From contig JAUXAG010000001.1 in the NCBI GenBank assembly GCA_030614915.1, positions 125,170-189,169 on the forward strand: 64,000 bases of DNA, read 5' to 3'. The stretch comes from Actinomycetes bacterium. GTDB lineage: Bacteria > Planctomycetota > Phycisphaerae > JAACET01. Within the stretch, counting starts at the first letter, position 1. Each line of letters starts with the position of its first letter. The translations under genes were made by a program, and so were the position numbers. The notes beneath the pieces are model-generated. The model was not told the origin of the DNA and did no database searches. It was given only the letters and a program-made list of their open reading frames with translations. Positions 26,946-35,956 of this stretch are shown piece after piece.

Positions 26946-27248
26946 ATGCCGCACACTTGGCAAAAAATAAAAGTTTATGCGAAATTATTTTTTATTTGCG
27001 TGGTTATACTTGCAGCCCTGGTCTTTATCGTTTCTAATAGGCGACTGGTGACCATCAGCTTCGGCTGGTGGACGCTTGCCGAGATCGGAGCTTGGTTCCT
27101 CATAGTTCTGGCTGGCGTGGCGGGTATTGTTGTTTTCTTGGTTGTCGGCCGAACCAGTTCCCTGCTGCGGGATTTCAGGCGCCTGCGCAGCGAAAATAAA
27201 AACCGCAACCAAAACTTGCCCAATGCTGATTCGCCGTTTGGACAATAA
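26946..27248 (+). CDS. LapA-domain (DUF1049) membrane protein
   Basis: A 100-residue protein with two transmembrane helices (FFICVVILAALVFIVSN and the Gly-rich WFLIVLAGVAGIVVFLVVG) and a basic cytoplasmic tail. The pattern VSNRRLVTISFGWW between them is that of the LapA/YciS family, which in enterobacteria works with LapB in lipopolysaccharide assembly control. That role here is inference. It starts 32 bases after the prepilin peptidase gene. Confidence 0.8.
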   Translation: MPHTWQKIKVYAKLFFICVVILAALVFIVSNRRLVTISFGWWTLAEIGAWFLIVLAGVAGIVVFLVVGRTSSLLRDFRRLRSENKNRNQNLPNADSPFGQ

Positions 27249-27377
27249 CCTTCGCTTAAGGGCACGTTGAGCCCCCGAGGCCATCCGGGTGGCTGCGTGC
27301 AAAGGCGAGTTCCCGTTATACGTCATTTGTGCTCAAGTGGTATTAGAAAAATCGTCGTGACAAAAAGGAGGTCCATT

Positions 27378-27995
27378 ATGACGAGGAAGATCTTCCGCTT
27401 GATGTTTTTGACGGGGCTGTTAGTGCTCAGCAGCCTCTCTGCCGGATGTGGTCTTTTTGGTGGGAACAAGGAGTTGACCGCCTCGCGGTTGGAGGTCGAA
27501 AACCTCAGAGGTCAATTGGAGCGCGCCGAGCGTGACCTGGACGAGGCCGAGGAGGATAACCAGGACCTGGAGAGTGAACTGGTCCAAGCCAGAGCAGAGT
27601 TGGCCGCCAAACCTGCTGTCGGACCACCATCTCCTGGAACCCGTCAGGTTATTACTGTTTCCGGTAGTGTCCTGTTCAGGGCGGGTGCAGCCGACCTTAC
27701 CTCTGCGGGAAAGAGTAAACTCGATTCCGTTGCCAGCGATATAAAAAGTCGCTACCCCGGCCATCACATCTCCGTCGAAGGCCACACCGACCCTTCTCCT
27801 CTGGTAAGGACCAAACCCAAGTGGGGCACAAATCTGTGGCTCTCGACCAATCGGGCCAAGGCTGTAGCTGATCATCTGATCGATCGTGGCATCGACAAGG
27901 GTCTGGTCAGTATTGTTGGTCACGGACCTAATAGGCCAACCGGACGCGGTGCCGATCAGGACCGCCGGGTCGAAATAATCGTTTTGTCTCGCTAA
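27378..27995 (+). CDS. OmpA-like lipoprotein
   Basis: The start at ATG 27378 follows a perfect AAAAAGGAGGT site. The 205-residue product has a lipoprotein signal ending LSAGC, a coiled-coil stretch about 35-75 (LRGQLERAERDLDEAEED), and a C-terminal OmpA peptidoglycan-binding domain: ISVEGHTDPSP, LSTNRAKAVADHLIDRGID, VGHGPNRPTG and the end DRRVEIIVL. It is probably a Pal- or YiaD-type protein tethering the outer membrane to peptidoglycan. Confidence 0.9.
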   Translation: MTRKIFRLMFLTGLLVLSSLSAGCGLFGGNKELTASRLEVENLRGQLERAERDLDEAEEDNQDLESELVQARAELAAKPAVGPPSPGTRQVITVSGSVLFRAGAADLTSAGKSKLDSVASDIKSRYPGHHISVEGHTDPSPLVRTKPKWGTNLWLSTNRAKAVADHLIDRGIDKGLVSIVGHGPNRPTGRGADQDRRVEIIVLSR

Positions 27996-28155
27996 GGCAG
28001 TTATCCTTCAACTCGCCGAGCCTAGCAGGTGAGCTAACAGTGTCTGCGGTAAATAGAGTGCTTCTCTAACCCTTTGCTGTTGCAACTATTAGCTTGCCTG
28101 CTCCCGAGAGGGCCGATAGACTCTAAGAGCAATCCTGCAAAGCTCCGGAAGCATC

Positions 28156-28797
28156 ATGCTGGCAATCGTCGATTATGGAATGGGTAATCTGCGCTCTGTG
28201 GCCAAGGCCTTTGAGCATCTGGCTTGCCCTGCCCGGATCACCAGAAGCACTGGCGATATTGAACGGGCCGATCGCCTCGTGCTTCCCGGCGTAGGTGCCT
28301 TCGGCGACGCCATGAGTGCTCTGAACTCTTACGGCCTGGTCGAGCCGATCCTTTCTTTCATTAACTCCGGCAAACCTTTTCTGGGCATTTGTCTGGGCCT
28401 GCAGTTGCTCTTTGAGCTTAGCAACGAAGACGGTCAACACCAAGGCCTGGGAGTCTGGCCCGGGTGCTGCATTCGTTTTGACTTTGCCGATCATCGTCAA
28501 GGGCGTGGTTTGAAAATCCCCCACATGGGATGGAACACTATCACCAGGCAAAACCAATGTCCCCTTTTTAGCGACTTGCCTGAGGTCTGCTATGTTTATT
28601 TCGTGCATAGTTATTACGTGGCCCCCGAGCAGCAAGATGTCTGTGCCGCTCTTACCGAGTACGGCCCATTGAGCTTCACCAGCGCCGCTTGGAAAGGCAA
28701 TGTTTTCGCCACCCAGTTTCACCCCGAAAAATCACAGCGCATAGGCCTGAAGATGCTTCAAAACTTCATTGACTTTCAAGCTCTTGGCAGCGTTTGA
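28156..28797 (+). CDS. hisH: Imidazole glycerol phosphate synthase, glutaminase subunit HisH
   Basis: The class I glutamine amidotransferase half of the synthase supplies ammonia to HisF. Marks: [15 protein letters not shown] start, oxyanion strand [11 protein letters not shown], nucleophile Cys in [19 protein letters not shown], and the His-Glu pair in [11 protein letters not shown]. Length 213 residues is typical. The gene for HisF is about 27 kb away at the left edge. hisH is followed by hisA nine bases downstream. Confidence 0.96.
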   Translation: MLAIVDYGMGNLRSVAKAFEHLACPARITRSTGDIERADRLVLPGVGAFGDAMSALNSYGLVEPILSFINSGKPFLGICLGLQLLFELSNEDGQHQGLGVWPGCCIRFDFADHRQGRGLKIPHMGWNTITRQNQCPLFSDLPEVCYVYFVHSYYVAPEQQDVCAALTEYGPLSFTSAAWKGNVFATQFHPEKSQRIGLKMLQNFIDFQALGSV

Positions 28798-28806
28798 GAA
28801 AATCCA

Positions 28807-29541
28807 ATGGATATACTACCAGCCATTGATTTGCGCAGCGGCAAATGTGTGCGTCTGATTCAGGGCGATTACCAACGACAGATCGACTACGGTGACGATC
28901 CTGTTGAAGTGGCGATTGGTTTTGAAGTGGCCGGGGCAGCTTGGATTCATATCGTTGACTTGGATGGCGCCCGAGCCGGCAAGATCGGGAATTTGCCGAG
29001 CATCAAAGCTATTACGAAAGCCACCGAGGTCAAGATAGAAGTCGGCGGTGGGGTACGCTGCTTGGAAGATATCGAGCAGTTGCTTGAGGCCGGAGTGAGC
29101 CGGGTAATCCTGGGGACCAAGGCGTTGGAGGATTGGCCTTGGTTTACAGATTTGGTGCACCGGGAGGAATTGGCCCAGAAGCTGGCCTTGGGTCTGGATG
29201 CTCGGGATGGTCTTTTGGCCGTTAGCGGCTGGACCGCCCAGACCGCCCAATCCGCTCTGGAGCTCAGCCGGCGGGTCCAAGGTTGGCCGTTGGCGGCTAT
29301 CATTTATACCGATATCAGCAAGGACGGGATGTTGGCCGGGGCCAATCTTGAAGGTAGCGAAGAACTGGCCCGAGCCACTGATGTGCCGATTATTGCCGCC
29401 GGCGGAGTTAGCACCGAGGCCGACGTCCGGGCCCTGGCCCAGCTGCCCTTGGCCGGTATAATCATTGGCCGAGCACTCTATGAAGGCCGAATTACAATAG
29501 CCCAGGCCCTGAAAATCGTTCAGAAGCACAGCTCAACCTGA
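28807..29541 (+). CDS. hisA: Phosphoribosyl-formimino-AICAR isomerase HisA
   Basis: HisA isomerises ProFAR to PRFAR, the substrate of HisH-HisF. The (beta/alpha)8 barrel begins MDILPAIDLRSGKCVRLIQG with catalytic Asp8, includes IKIEVGGGVRCLEDIEQLLE-type phosphate loop text and VILGTKALED, the second Asp in YTDISKDGMLAGANL, and the closing IIAAGGVST and GIIIGRALYEG loops. Length 244 is normal. It forms a tight rightward unit with hisH and plsY. Confidence 0.96.
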   Translation: MDILPAIDLRSGKCVRLIQGDYQRQIDYGDDPVEVAIGFEVAGAAWIHIVDLDGARAGKIGNLPSIKAITKATEVKIEVGGGVRCLEDIEQLLEAGVSRVILGTKALEDWPWFTDLVHREELAQKLALGLDARDGLLAVSGWTAQTAQSALELSRRVQGWPLAAIIYTDISKDGMLAGANLEGSEELARATDVPIIAAGGVSTEADVRALAQLPLAGIIIGRALYEGRITIAQALKIVQKHSST

Positions 29542-29548
29542 TTGAACC

Positions 29549-30229
29549 ATGGGAGTGTACCTTATAATCCTGTTTGTTTGCCCGCTGCTGGCCTTCTTAG
29601 TGGGCGGGATTCCCTTCGGGGTCATTCTGACAGCGGCCCGGGGCATTGATATCCGCAGCGTCGCTTCGGGTAACATCGGGGCTACCAACGTCGCCCGGGC
29701 CCTGGGGCGTAAGTGGGGTATTTGCTGCTTCGGGCTCGACGTGCTCAAAGGGGCTGTGCCCACCGCGGCTATGGGTGTATTGCTCGCCCGCTGGGGGCTA
29801 AACGCATCGTGCGTTGGTTTTCTGGCCTGGGCCCTGGTAGGTAGTGCAGCGGTACTGGGCCACGTCTTCCCCGTATATCTCAAATTCAGGGGGGGCAAAG
29901 GCGTAGCCACCAGCACCGGCGTGGCCCTGGCTGTCTGGCCCTTCTACACCCTACCGGCCCTGGTAGCCTTACTGGCCTGGCTGGTGGTAACCCTGGCGAG
30001 CCGCACGGTTTCGGCTGGTTCGTTGGTAGCTTGTCTAGCCTTCTTGATCAGCTATTTGGCTGGTTTTTGGATATTCGATCAGCCGCGTTGGATTATTCCC
30101 CCCTGGTCGCTCCAGAGTCAATGGCCCCTGCTGATTGCCGCCTGCCTGCTGCCGGTGTTGATCATCATCCGCCACCGGGCCAATATTACCCGCCTGCTGA
30201 GAGGCCAAGAACATCGAATAGGAAGATAG
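29549..30229 (+). CDS. plsY: Acyl-phosphate:glycerol-3-phosphate acyltransferase PlsY
   Basis: This integral membrane acyltransferase makes lysophosphatidate from acyl-phosphate and the glycerol 3-phosphate that GpsA supplies. All three family motifs are visible: GGIPFGVIL with the following GIDIRSVASGNIGATNVARALG, then VFPVYLKFRGGKGVATSTGV, plus a conserved loop before the last helix. About five to six transmembrane helices in 226 residues. It starts seven bases after hisA, an unusual operon partner. Confidence 0.95.
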   Translation: MGVYLIILFVCPLLAFLVGGIPFGVILTAARGIDIRSVASGNIGATNVARALGRKWGICCFGLDVLKGAVPTAAMGVLLARWGLNASCVGFLAWALVGSAAVLGHVFPVYLKFRGGKGVATSTGVALAVWPFYTLPALVALLAWLVVTLASRTVSAGSLVACLAFLISYLAGFWIFDQPRWIIPPWSLQSQWPLLIAACLLPVLIIIRHRANITRLLRGQEHRIGR

Positions 30230-30245
30230 GCTTGAGGCTTGAGGG
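30229..30245. repeat. CTTGAGG repeat, short copy
   Basis: GGCTTGAGGCTTGAGGG follows plsY by one base. It belongs to the family at 9160-9298 and 42281-42347. Confidence 0.6.
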
Positions 30246-30317
30246 GACTAGAGAGAATAATAGAAGAGGATCTTGCTGGTTAAAAAGATCAGAACACTTA
30301 GTTGTTGAGGAGATTCA

Positions 30318-30902
30318 ATGATGGTGGAAAGAATTTATGCGTTAGCCGGAGAATTTCAGCACCAATCCCCCGAGGACGCTTGGGAGGATTTGTTTGATTA
30401 TTTGAACAGGATCGGATTTCGCCAGTGCTATTGTAACGAAGATGAGTTGCTGCAGTGTTTTTCAAGATATATGCAGCAATACGGCATGTATAGAAACACC
30501 GGCCTTACTAAAGAAAAATTGTTAGAGATACTGCTATGCGGAAAAGATACATATTTGGAATTTCTCTGCAATTTTGATGACGAAACTTTTATAAAAGCAT
30601 GGCACAAAACACGTGAGCTTTTGGGAGGACTCGATATTTCAACAAGTCCAGTAATGATTACAAAATTGCTGATGGGTTTCGGCGGCAAAACTGCTGCCTA
30701 CGACAGCCAATTCCTGAAAACCCTCAGCTCAAATCCAACTTTCTTGCAGTATGGAATAAATCACTTCGTAGAGCTACTGCAGGACAGCGGGCTTGAAGAG
30801 TTGAAAACACACGGGGATGAAAATCCTATACCGTGGCAACGCGTACTGGACATGGCATTTTGGTGTGCGTCTAGACCTGGACACGAGGAATTCCTAATTT
30901 AG
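30318..30902 (+). CDS. Unrecognised AT-rich orphan gene
   Basis: The 194-residue product is soluble, acidic and mainly helical, with a Cys pair in RQCYCNEDEL and phrases such as EDAWEDLFDYLNRIGF and LLMGFGGKTAAYDSQFL. I recognise no family. Codon and base composition are clearly more AT-rich than the neighbouring his and bsh genes, which suggests recent acquisition. The start (MM, ATGATG) follows GAGGAGATTCA. The second half (DSQFLKTLSSNPTFLQYGINHFVELL) is vaguely like HhH-GPD or other helical DNA-binding proteins, but there is no firm evidence. Confidence 0.6.
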   Translation: MMVERIYALAGEFQHQSPEDAWEDLFDYLNRIGFRQCYCNEDELLQCFSRYMQQYGMYRNTGLTKEKLLEILLCGKDTYLEFLCNFDDETFIKAWHKTRELLGGLDISTSPVMITKLLMGFGGKTAAYDSQFLKTLSSNPTFLQYGINHFVELLQDSGLEELKTHGDENPIPWQRVLDMAFWCASRPGHEEFLI

Positions 30903-31075
30903 GTTAATTGAAGTAGCCGTGGGGTGAGGCGAAGGTGGGGCAGAAGCATAAACCTTTTGGGATAAGAAATCTTTTCGTCGGAGGACGGAGAGTTTGGTGG
31001 GGCGAAACAAGATGGATTACCGCCAAAGCGGTGATAAGCCCGCCTGCGCGGGAATGACAAACCTGCAGAGGTCTA
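30903..31075. repeat. Intergenic repeat with CGCGGGAATGAC hairpin
   Basis: CCCGCCTGCGCGGGAATGAC (31039-31058) and the flanking CCGCCAAAGCGGTGATAA form two small hairpins related to the copies at 25525-25546 and 59579-59601. No gene is seen. Confidence 0.6.
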
Positions 31076-31195
31076 CTAGGGCAGGAATTTGTTGGGGGCT
31101 TTGAGTTTGTCGGGCAGGTAGGTTTTGACTACAAATTCCAGGCTATGCTTGGCAAAGGCCTGCTGCTGGACCCGCTCATTTCTTCTGAGGGCGGA
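31076..31195 (-). pseudogene. Coding-like tail without a start
   Basis: Immediately after the DUF1638 stop, a different minus-strand frame runs to a TAG at 31076-31078 and reads AFAKHSLEFVVKTYLPDKLK followed by APNKFLP, a very protein-like sequence. No ATG, GTG or TTG opens it before the in-frame TAA upstream. It may be the detached C-terminus of a small gene or the result of a one-base shift just after the overlapping ATGA. Confidence 0.4.
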
Positions 31196-31895
31196 TTATG
31201 TTCTCGTCGAACGACTCGGCCACCTCCTGGCCCGGCTCAAGGACGAGCACCTCCTCTGGCCGCCATTGGCCATCCAAGAGACGCTGCAAAAGCCCGCTCT
31301 GGCCTAGAAGCTCATCGTATGACCAGCTCATCTCCTTCGCGCATCGCTGAGTAAAATCCTTCTGCTCTTGTGCATCCGGCCAATCCCAATCCACATACGT
31401 GGCCAGCTTATAATTGCGCATCCAGCTCTGCTCGACTTCCATAAGGTATTTGGCGTTATCTTCCCCGTATTCTTGCGTGTACTGGGCCAACACTCTCTCG
31501 TAACGCTGTCGGCTGGGCTGATCGCTGTGCTTTATCCAGCCCGCCGAATACCAGTAGACGCCCGGATGCGAATCGAAGTATTCCCGGTACCACTCCTTTG
31601 AGCCCAGCAGAAAGGTGATGCAATCGTGCCCCCGGGGAACAACCAGCCGCGTTTTGCCGGTTCTCAATCCCACCACCCCTCTCGAGCAGAGTCCGTAGCC
31701 TAGAATTATGGCCTCGAAGGCCTGGCTGTCAGCCTGGTCGATTGCCTCTTGAGCCTGCCGCCGCAACTCGTCCGGCGTATTGTGCAGGCCCTGTTCCAGA
31801 AAAAGCAGTTCGATGTCATTTTTGCTCCGCGAAGCGCAGAGCTGAAGCTCCCGTTCCAGAACCGCGCAACTGATAACTTTCAGTCTCATATACAT
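31176..31895 (-). CDS. DUF1638 protein
   Basis: The 239-residue protein starts MRLKVISCAVLERELQLCAS and contains LLFLEQGLHNTPDELR, ILGYGLCSRGVVGL and LVVPRGHDCITFLLGSKEWY, the pattern of DUF1638. This family occurs in anaerobes, often beside corrinoid or methyl-transfer genes; its chemistry is not known to me. The conserved Cys and His residues (Cys10, Cys in GYGLCSRG, HDC) suggest metal or substrate binding. It is the last gene of the long operon, seven bases after pncB. Confidence 0.82.
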   Translation of the reverse strand: MYMRLKVISCAVLERELQLCASRSKNDIELLFLEQGLHNTPDELRRQAQEAIDQADSQAFEAIILGYGLCSRGVVGLRTGKTRLVVPRGHDCITFLLGSKEWYREYFDSHPGVYWYSAGWIKHSDQPSRQRYERVLAQYTQEYGEDNAKYLMEVEQSWMRNYKLATYVDWDWPDAQEQKDFTQRCAKEMSWSYDELLGQSGLLQRLLDGQWRPEEVLVLEPGQEVAESFDENIIRPQKK

Positions 31896-31902
31896 TCTGA
31901 GG

Positions 31903-33396
31903 CTATTGGGCTTTGATTGTTTCCTGCGTCAGTTTGGCCAGCTGGGCTGAGATATACACGGGATATTTGCCGGGGTTTCTCAGCGACTTCAAATCCGCCG
32001 GCAAAGACTCAACCGCCCGTCCGGTGCGTTCGGTCAGCGTTGTCAGCGGCTCTTGCTGAGCCACTCTGCGTCCGCCGTTGAGGACCGGAGTCAGTAGATC
32101 TTCGCAGTGAGATATTCCCTTGAGCTCCTGTCGGGAGTCGAGTTGCCCCGCCTTAGCTACGGTCAGTTGCGAGGCCTGGCCCATATCCTCATCTGCCAAA
32201 CCTATCACATCCGCTAGGCAGTGCCCCTGCTCATCGAAGCAGCGCCACAGCCGCTTGCGCCCCGGAAGGGTCTGCTTTTGGGCACTGGACGACGTCTTCA
32301 TTCGCCCGACCCAGCGTCCGTCCTGCTCGATGGCCGTCAGCTTATACACGCCCCCCAACGCCGGAAAGTCGTAAGAACAGATCAACTGCGTCCCCACGCC
32401 CCAGCAATTAATCTTTGCTCCTTCTTTTTTGAGCCGAGCGATTTGGTACTCATTCAAATCACCGCTGGCCACGATCAGCGGATCCTCGAAGCCAGCCTCG
32501 GTGAACATGCGGTAGGCCAATTTACTCAAGGCGGCCAGATCGCCAGAGTCGAGGCGGATTGCGGGGCGAACTTCTCGGCCCTGCCGGCGCAACTCCTGAA
32601 AAACTTTCAAGGCCTTGGGTAATCCGCTCTTGGCTGTGTCATACGTGTCCACCAGGAGTATCGGCTTTTCGGGAAAGACTTTCGCATAGGCCCGAAACGC
32701 CTCCAACTCGTCATCAAAGCTCATCACCCAGCTGTGGGCCTGGGTCCCGGCCACGGGGATCCCATAGACCTTGCCGGCCAATACGTTGCTGGTTGAATTC
32801 ACCCCGCCGATATAGGCTGACCGGGAGCCGGTAAGGCCGCCGTCGGGTCCCTGTGCCCGTCGCAGGCCGAACTCCATCACGGGATCGTGCTGGGCAGCCA
32901 GGCAGAGGCGAGCCGCCTTGGTCGCAATCAGCGTAGGGTAGTTCAGGGCATTCAGCACAAAGCTCTCGATGAGTTGCACCTGGCCCAACGGCCCCTGGGC
33001 CCGCAGTAGCGGCTCGCCCGGAAAAACCACCGTCCCTTCCGGAACGGCCCAGAGATCGCCGGCAAATTTCAGATCCCCCAGATACTCCAGAAACTCCGCC
33101 CTGAATATTCCCGTGCCGGCGAGGTAATCCAGGTCTTGGGCCTCAAAGCAGAGCCCTTCGAGAAAATCGAGTAGCTGCTCCAGCCCCGCGCTGACGGCGA
33201 AACCGTTATCTGCGGGCAGCTCGCGAAAAAAATACTCAAAGCACGCTGGCTGTTCGGTCCGTCCGCCCGCCTGGTAACCGGCGAGCATGGTCAGCTCATA
33301 CAAATCAACCAGCAGGGCCAGCCCCTCCCGCTTGATCCACGGCCCAATACCCCCTTCGCCGCTTCTGGGGCTATCTTTATCCGATTTAGAGTTCAT
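31903..33396 (-). CDS. pncB: Nicotinate phosphoribosyltransferase PncB
   Basis: PncB converts nicotinate and PRPP to nicotinate mononucleotide in NAD salvage (Preiss-Handler route). Marks are LLVDLYELTMLAGYQ, FEYFFRELPADNGFAVSAG, EFGLRRAQGPDGGLTGSRS, GIPVAGTQAHSWVMSF with the catalytic His region, LLVDTYDT, RLDSGDLAALS and VASGDLNEYQI. Length 497 is normal for the longer bacterial class. It lies three bases after pncA, which supplies its substrate. Confidence 0.95.
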   Translation of the reverse strand: MNSKSDKDSPRSGEGGIGPWIKREGLALLVDLYELTMLAGYQAGGRTEQPACFEYFFRELPADNGFAVSAGLEQLLDFLEGLCFEAQDLDYLAGTGIFRAEFLEYLGDLKFAGDLWAVPEGTVVFPGEPLLRAQGPLGQVQLIESFVLNALNYPTLIATKAARLCLAAQHDPVMEFGLRRAQGPDGGLTGSRSAYIGGVNSTSNVLAGKVYGIPVAGTQAHSWVMSFDDELEAFRAYAKVFPEKPILLVDTYDTAKSGLPKALKVFQELRRQGREVRPAIRLDSGDLAALSKLAYRMFTEAGFEDPLIVASGDLNEYQIARLKKEGAKINCWGVGTQLICSYDFPALGGVYKLTAIEQDGRWVGRMKTSSSAQKQTLPGRKRLWRCFDEQGHCLADVIGLADEDMGQASQLTVAKAGQLDSRQELKGISHCEDLLTPVLNGGRRVAQQEPLTTLTERTGRAVESLPADLKSLRNPGKYPVYISAQLAKLTQETIKAQ

Positions 33397-33399
33397 CGA

Positions 33400-34011
33400 T
33401 CAAACCGACCTGGGCAACTTCTTGGACTCCACGATCAAGGCCCCAGCCTTGGACATCTCATCCAGTGCTTTTTTCACCGCTCCTTTGGGGATATCCAATC
33501 CACGGCAGGCATCGGAGACCAGCACTAGCTGAAAACCTTCTTTCAGGCCCGCCTGTACCGTCTCCTTCACACAATAGTTGGTGGCCAGACCAACTACGAA
33601 CAGGCGTTCGACTTGTTGATGCCGCAGAGTCTGGGCCAAATCACCTACATCAAAAACGCTGTAGGCCTCCCGGTCCTTTTCGGTCCCCTTGCTCAGGACC
33701 GTTGCGTGCAGCGGCACCTGCAGTTGCGGATGAAAACCCGCGCCATCGGAACCAGCCAAACAGTGTTTGGGCCAGGAACCATCCACAAACTTTGGCTGCT
33801 CGCTGAAGCTCACGTGCCCCGGCGGATGCCAGTCCCGGCTAAAAACTACCGTGGTGAATAATTCCTGCAAACGGTTGATAACCGGCACGACTTCGTCGCC
33901 ATCGGGAACGGCAAGAGCTCCACCCGGACAAAAGTCCTTTTGAACGTCCACCACAATCAGGGCATCCCGAGCGGTCATCTCCCCTATCTCTACGCTCTTC
34001 TTTTTAGCCAT
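33400..34011 (-). CDS. pncA: Nicotinamidase PncA
   Basis: An isochorismatase-fold amidase that releases nicotinate and ammonia from nicotinamide. The catalytic triad is visible: Asp in IVVDVQKDFCPGG, Lys in VLSKGTEKDREAYS and Cys in VGLATNYCVKETV. The metal site is in SRDWHPPGHVSF. Length 203. It starts 82 bases after bshA, the widest gap in the operon, so an internal promoter is possible. Confidence 0.95.
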   Translation of the reverse strand: MAKKKSVEIGEMTARDALIVVDVQKDFCPGGALAVPDGDEVVPVINRLQELFTTVVFSRDWHPPGHVSFSEQPKFVDGSWPKHCLAGSDGAGFHPQLQVPLHATVLSKGTEKDREAYSVFDVGDLAQTLRHQQVERLFVVGLATNYCVKETVQAGLKEGFQLVLVSDACRGLDIPKGAVKKALDEMSKAGALIVESKKLPRSV

Positions 34012-34093
34012 TACTCGCTCCGTATAATCCTTCTAATCATATTCAAAGTATCATCGCCTCAGCCCCCTGTCAAAGCATGAATGGTTCCCCGAC

Positions 34094-35218
34094 CTAGCCG
34101 GATAGTAGCCGCTCATAAAGCTTCACATATTGCGGCACAATCTTGGACTGTTCAAACAGCTCCTGAGCCCGGGTTCTGCCGGCCTGGCCCATCTTGGCCG
34201 CTAATTCCTCATTCTGAAGGATTTCCAACACGTGCTTGCTCATGGATTGGATATCACCGACCTCGTCCAGAAAGCCGCTCTGTCCCACTGCCACCACCTC
34301 GCTGAGGCCGCCAACGTTGGTGGTAACCGTAGGAACTGCGCAACTCATGGCCTCCAGGGTTACCAGGGAAAAGCTCTCGATCTGGGAGGTCAGCAGCAAA
34401 ACATCAGCCAAGGGCAAAAGATCCTCCACCGCTTCCTGTTTGCCCAGAATCCAGGTCGAATCCATCACCCCCAGCCGGTCCGCTTCGCTCTTGGCCAGGG
34501 AGAGCTCGGGCCCAGAGCCTATCAGAAGCAGCTTGGCCGGCAGCTCCTGCCTCACCCGGGCAAATACCTTTATCACATCCGAACATCGCTTCACCGACCG
34601 GAAGTTCGATATGTGCATTACGATCTTTTCACCCGCCTGGGCAAAGTGCTTGCGTCTGGCTTGGTTGGGCTTCTCCGCGGGCTTGAGCTTGGAAGTGTCC
34701 ACGAAATTCGGAATCACCTCGATGGGTATATCAAGGTCGAACTCCGCCAGCGTCCGCTGGCGAAGGTACTGGCTTACTGCGGTAACCGCATCGCTGGAGG
34801 CTATGGCAAAGCGGGTAATCTCCCACAGCGAAGGGTCGGCGCCTACCAGGGTAATATCCGTGCCGTGCAGCGTCGTAAGGGTCTTGATCTTGCCGGTGAG
34901 CATTTCCTGAGCCAGCCGGGCGCAGATCGAATAGGGCACTGCATAGTGCACGTGCAGCAGGTCCAGCCTTTCCCGCACGGCTACCTCCGCCATCTTTGCT
35001 GCCAGGCTGATTGTTGCCGGACGGTGCTGAAAAATCGGATAATCGATTACCGGGACTTCGTGGAAATAAACGTTGTCATAATATGCGCCCAAGCGGAAGG
35101 GCATGGCATAGGCGATAAAGTGCACGGTATGGCCCTCATCCGCCAGAGCCAGCCCCAACTCCGTTGCCACTACCCCCGAGCCACCATAGGTCGGATAGCA
35201 TGTAATTCCGATGCGCAC
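34094..35218 (-). CDS. bshA: N-acetylglucosaminyl L-malate synthase BshA
   Basis: BshA, a GT4 glycosyltransferase, joins UDP-GlcNAc to L-malate in the first step of bacillithiol synthesis. Marks: MRIGITCYPTYGGSGVVATE start, HVHYAVPYSICARLA, TTLHGTDITLVG, MHISNFRSVKRCSDVI, LLIGSGPELS and the donor-site ESFSLVTLEAMSCAVPTVTT. Length 374 is typical. The start is a GTG four bases after the bshB stop, with GGAG inside the end of bshB, implying coupling. Confidence 0.94.
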   Translation of the reverse strand: MRIGITCYPTYGGSGVVATELGLALADEGHTVHFIAYAMPFRLGAYYDNVYFHEVPVIDYPIFQHRPATISLAAKMAEVAVRERLDLLHVHYAVPYSICARLAQEMLTGKIKTLTTLHGTDITLVGADPSLWEITRFAIASSDAVTAVSQYLRQRTLAEFDLDIPIEVIPNFVDTSKLKPAEKPNQARRKHFAQAGEKIVMHISNFRSVKRCSDVIKVFARVRQELPAKLLLIGSGPELSLAKSEADRLGVMDSTWILGKQEAVEDLLPLADVLLLTSQIESFSLVTLEAMSCAVPTVTTNVGGLSEVVAVGQSGFLDEVGDIQSMSKHVLEILQNEELAAKMGQAGRTRAQELFEQSKIVPQYVKLYERLLSG

Positions 35219-35222
35219 GTTT

Positions 35223-35951
35223 TCAGCTCCATAACTCCACGGGGTCGAATATCTCCGCCGGTTCGTGCATAAAGTATGGCTCGCCGTAGATTCTGCCGAT
35301 TAATCCCCCGAAATAGCGGGCCTTCGCTTCCCAGAAACCCATGAACTCCTTCGAGGATATAAAGGTCGCCGGCCCCTTGCTGCCCGCTTGATAAAACTGC
35401 GTGGAAAAGGCCATTACCGCCCGGCGTTTAGTCTCGAAATCCTCCGAGATGTCCACCACGAATGAAACCTCCTTGACAAAATGTTCCGGGTAGTAGCACA
35501 AGCGCTTGATCTGATGGCGCTCTTGGGCGGTATCGTACTTGAGCCTGTCGGCCAGCCAGGCGGCATCGGAGACCAATTGCCCCCCGCGATAATGGTCCGG
35601 ATGCCGATCCACTTCCAGACCGGCCAGCACCACCTTGGGCCGATACTTGCGAATAACCTCGACCACCTTTCGCCTGGCCTGTGGATCATCTGCCGATAGT
35701 TCGCCGTCGGCAAGGGCCAGATTTTCCCGCACCGGCAAGCCCAGAATCTGCGTAGCCTTGGCCGTCTCCGCTTCTCGCTGGGCGACCGAACCCCGGCTGG
35801 CCATCTGCCCCGCCGTCAGATCCACGATGCCCACCTTATGCCCCAGCCGCACCATCTTGGCGATCAGCCCGCCGGCGTTCAGCTCGGCATCATCCGGATG
35901 GGCCGCGAACGCCAAGAGGTCCAGCTCTTCAGTTCCGCTGCCTTGACTCAT
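35223..35951 (-). CDS. bshB1: Bacillithiol biosynthesis deacetylase BshB
   Basis: This LmbE-type zinc deacetylase removes the acetyl group from GlcNAc-malate. The metal motif is FAAHPDDAELNAGG (usually AHPDDxELG), with a later His in VDRHPDHYRGG. Phrases IVDLTAGQMASRGSVAQRE and ALADGELSADDP fit BshB1. Length 242. The ATG follows AAAGGATGAG, five bases after bshC. Confidence 0.93.
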   Translation of the reverse strand: MSQGSGTEELDLLAFAAHPDDAELNAGGLIAKMVRLGHKVGIVDLTAGQMASRGSVAQREAETAKATQILGLPVRENLALADGELSADDPQARRKVVEVIRKYRPKVVLAGLEVDRHPDHYRGGQLVSDAAWLADRLKYDTAQERHQIKRLCYYPEHFVKEVSFVVDISEDFETKRRAVMAFSTQFYQAGSKGPATFISSKEFMGFWEAKARYFGGLIGRIYGEPYFMHEPAEIFDPVELWS

Positions 35952-35956
35952 CCTTT

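Noticed and set aside
34232-35272. Forward frame of 346 codons opposite bshA
   Set aside because: bshA has all family motifs and tight operon spacing. The forward frame has no ribosome site and no known domain.
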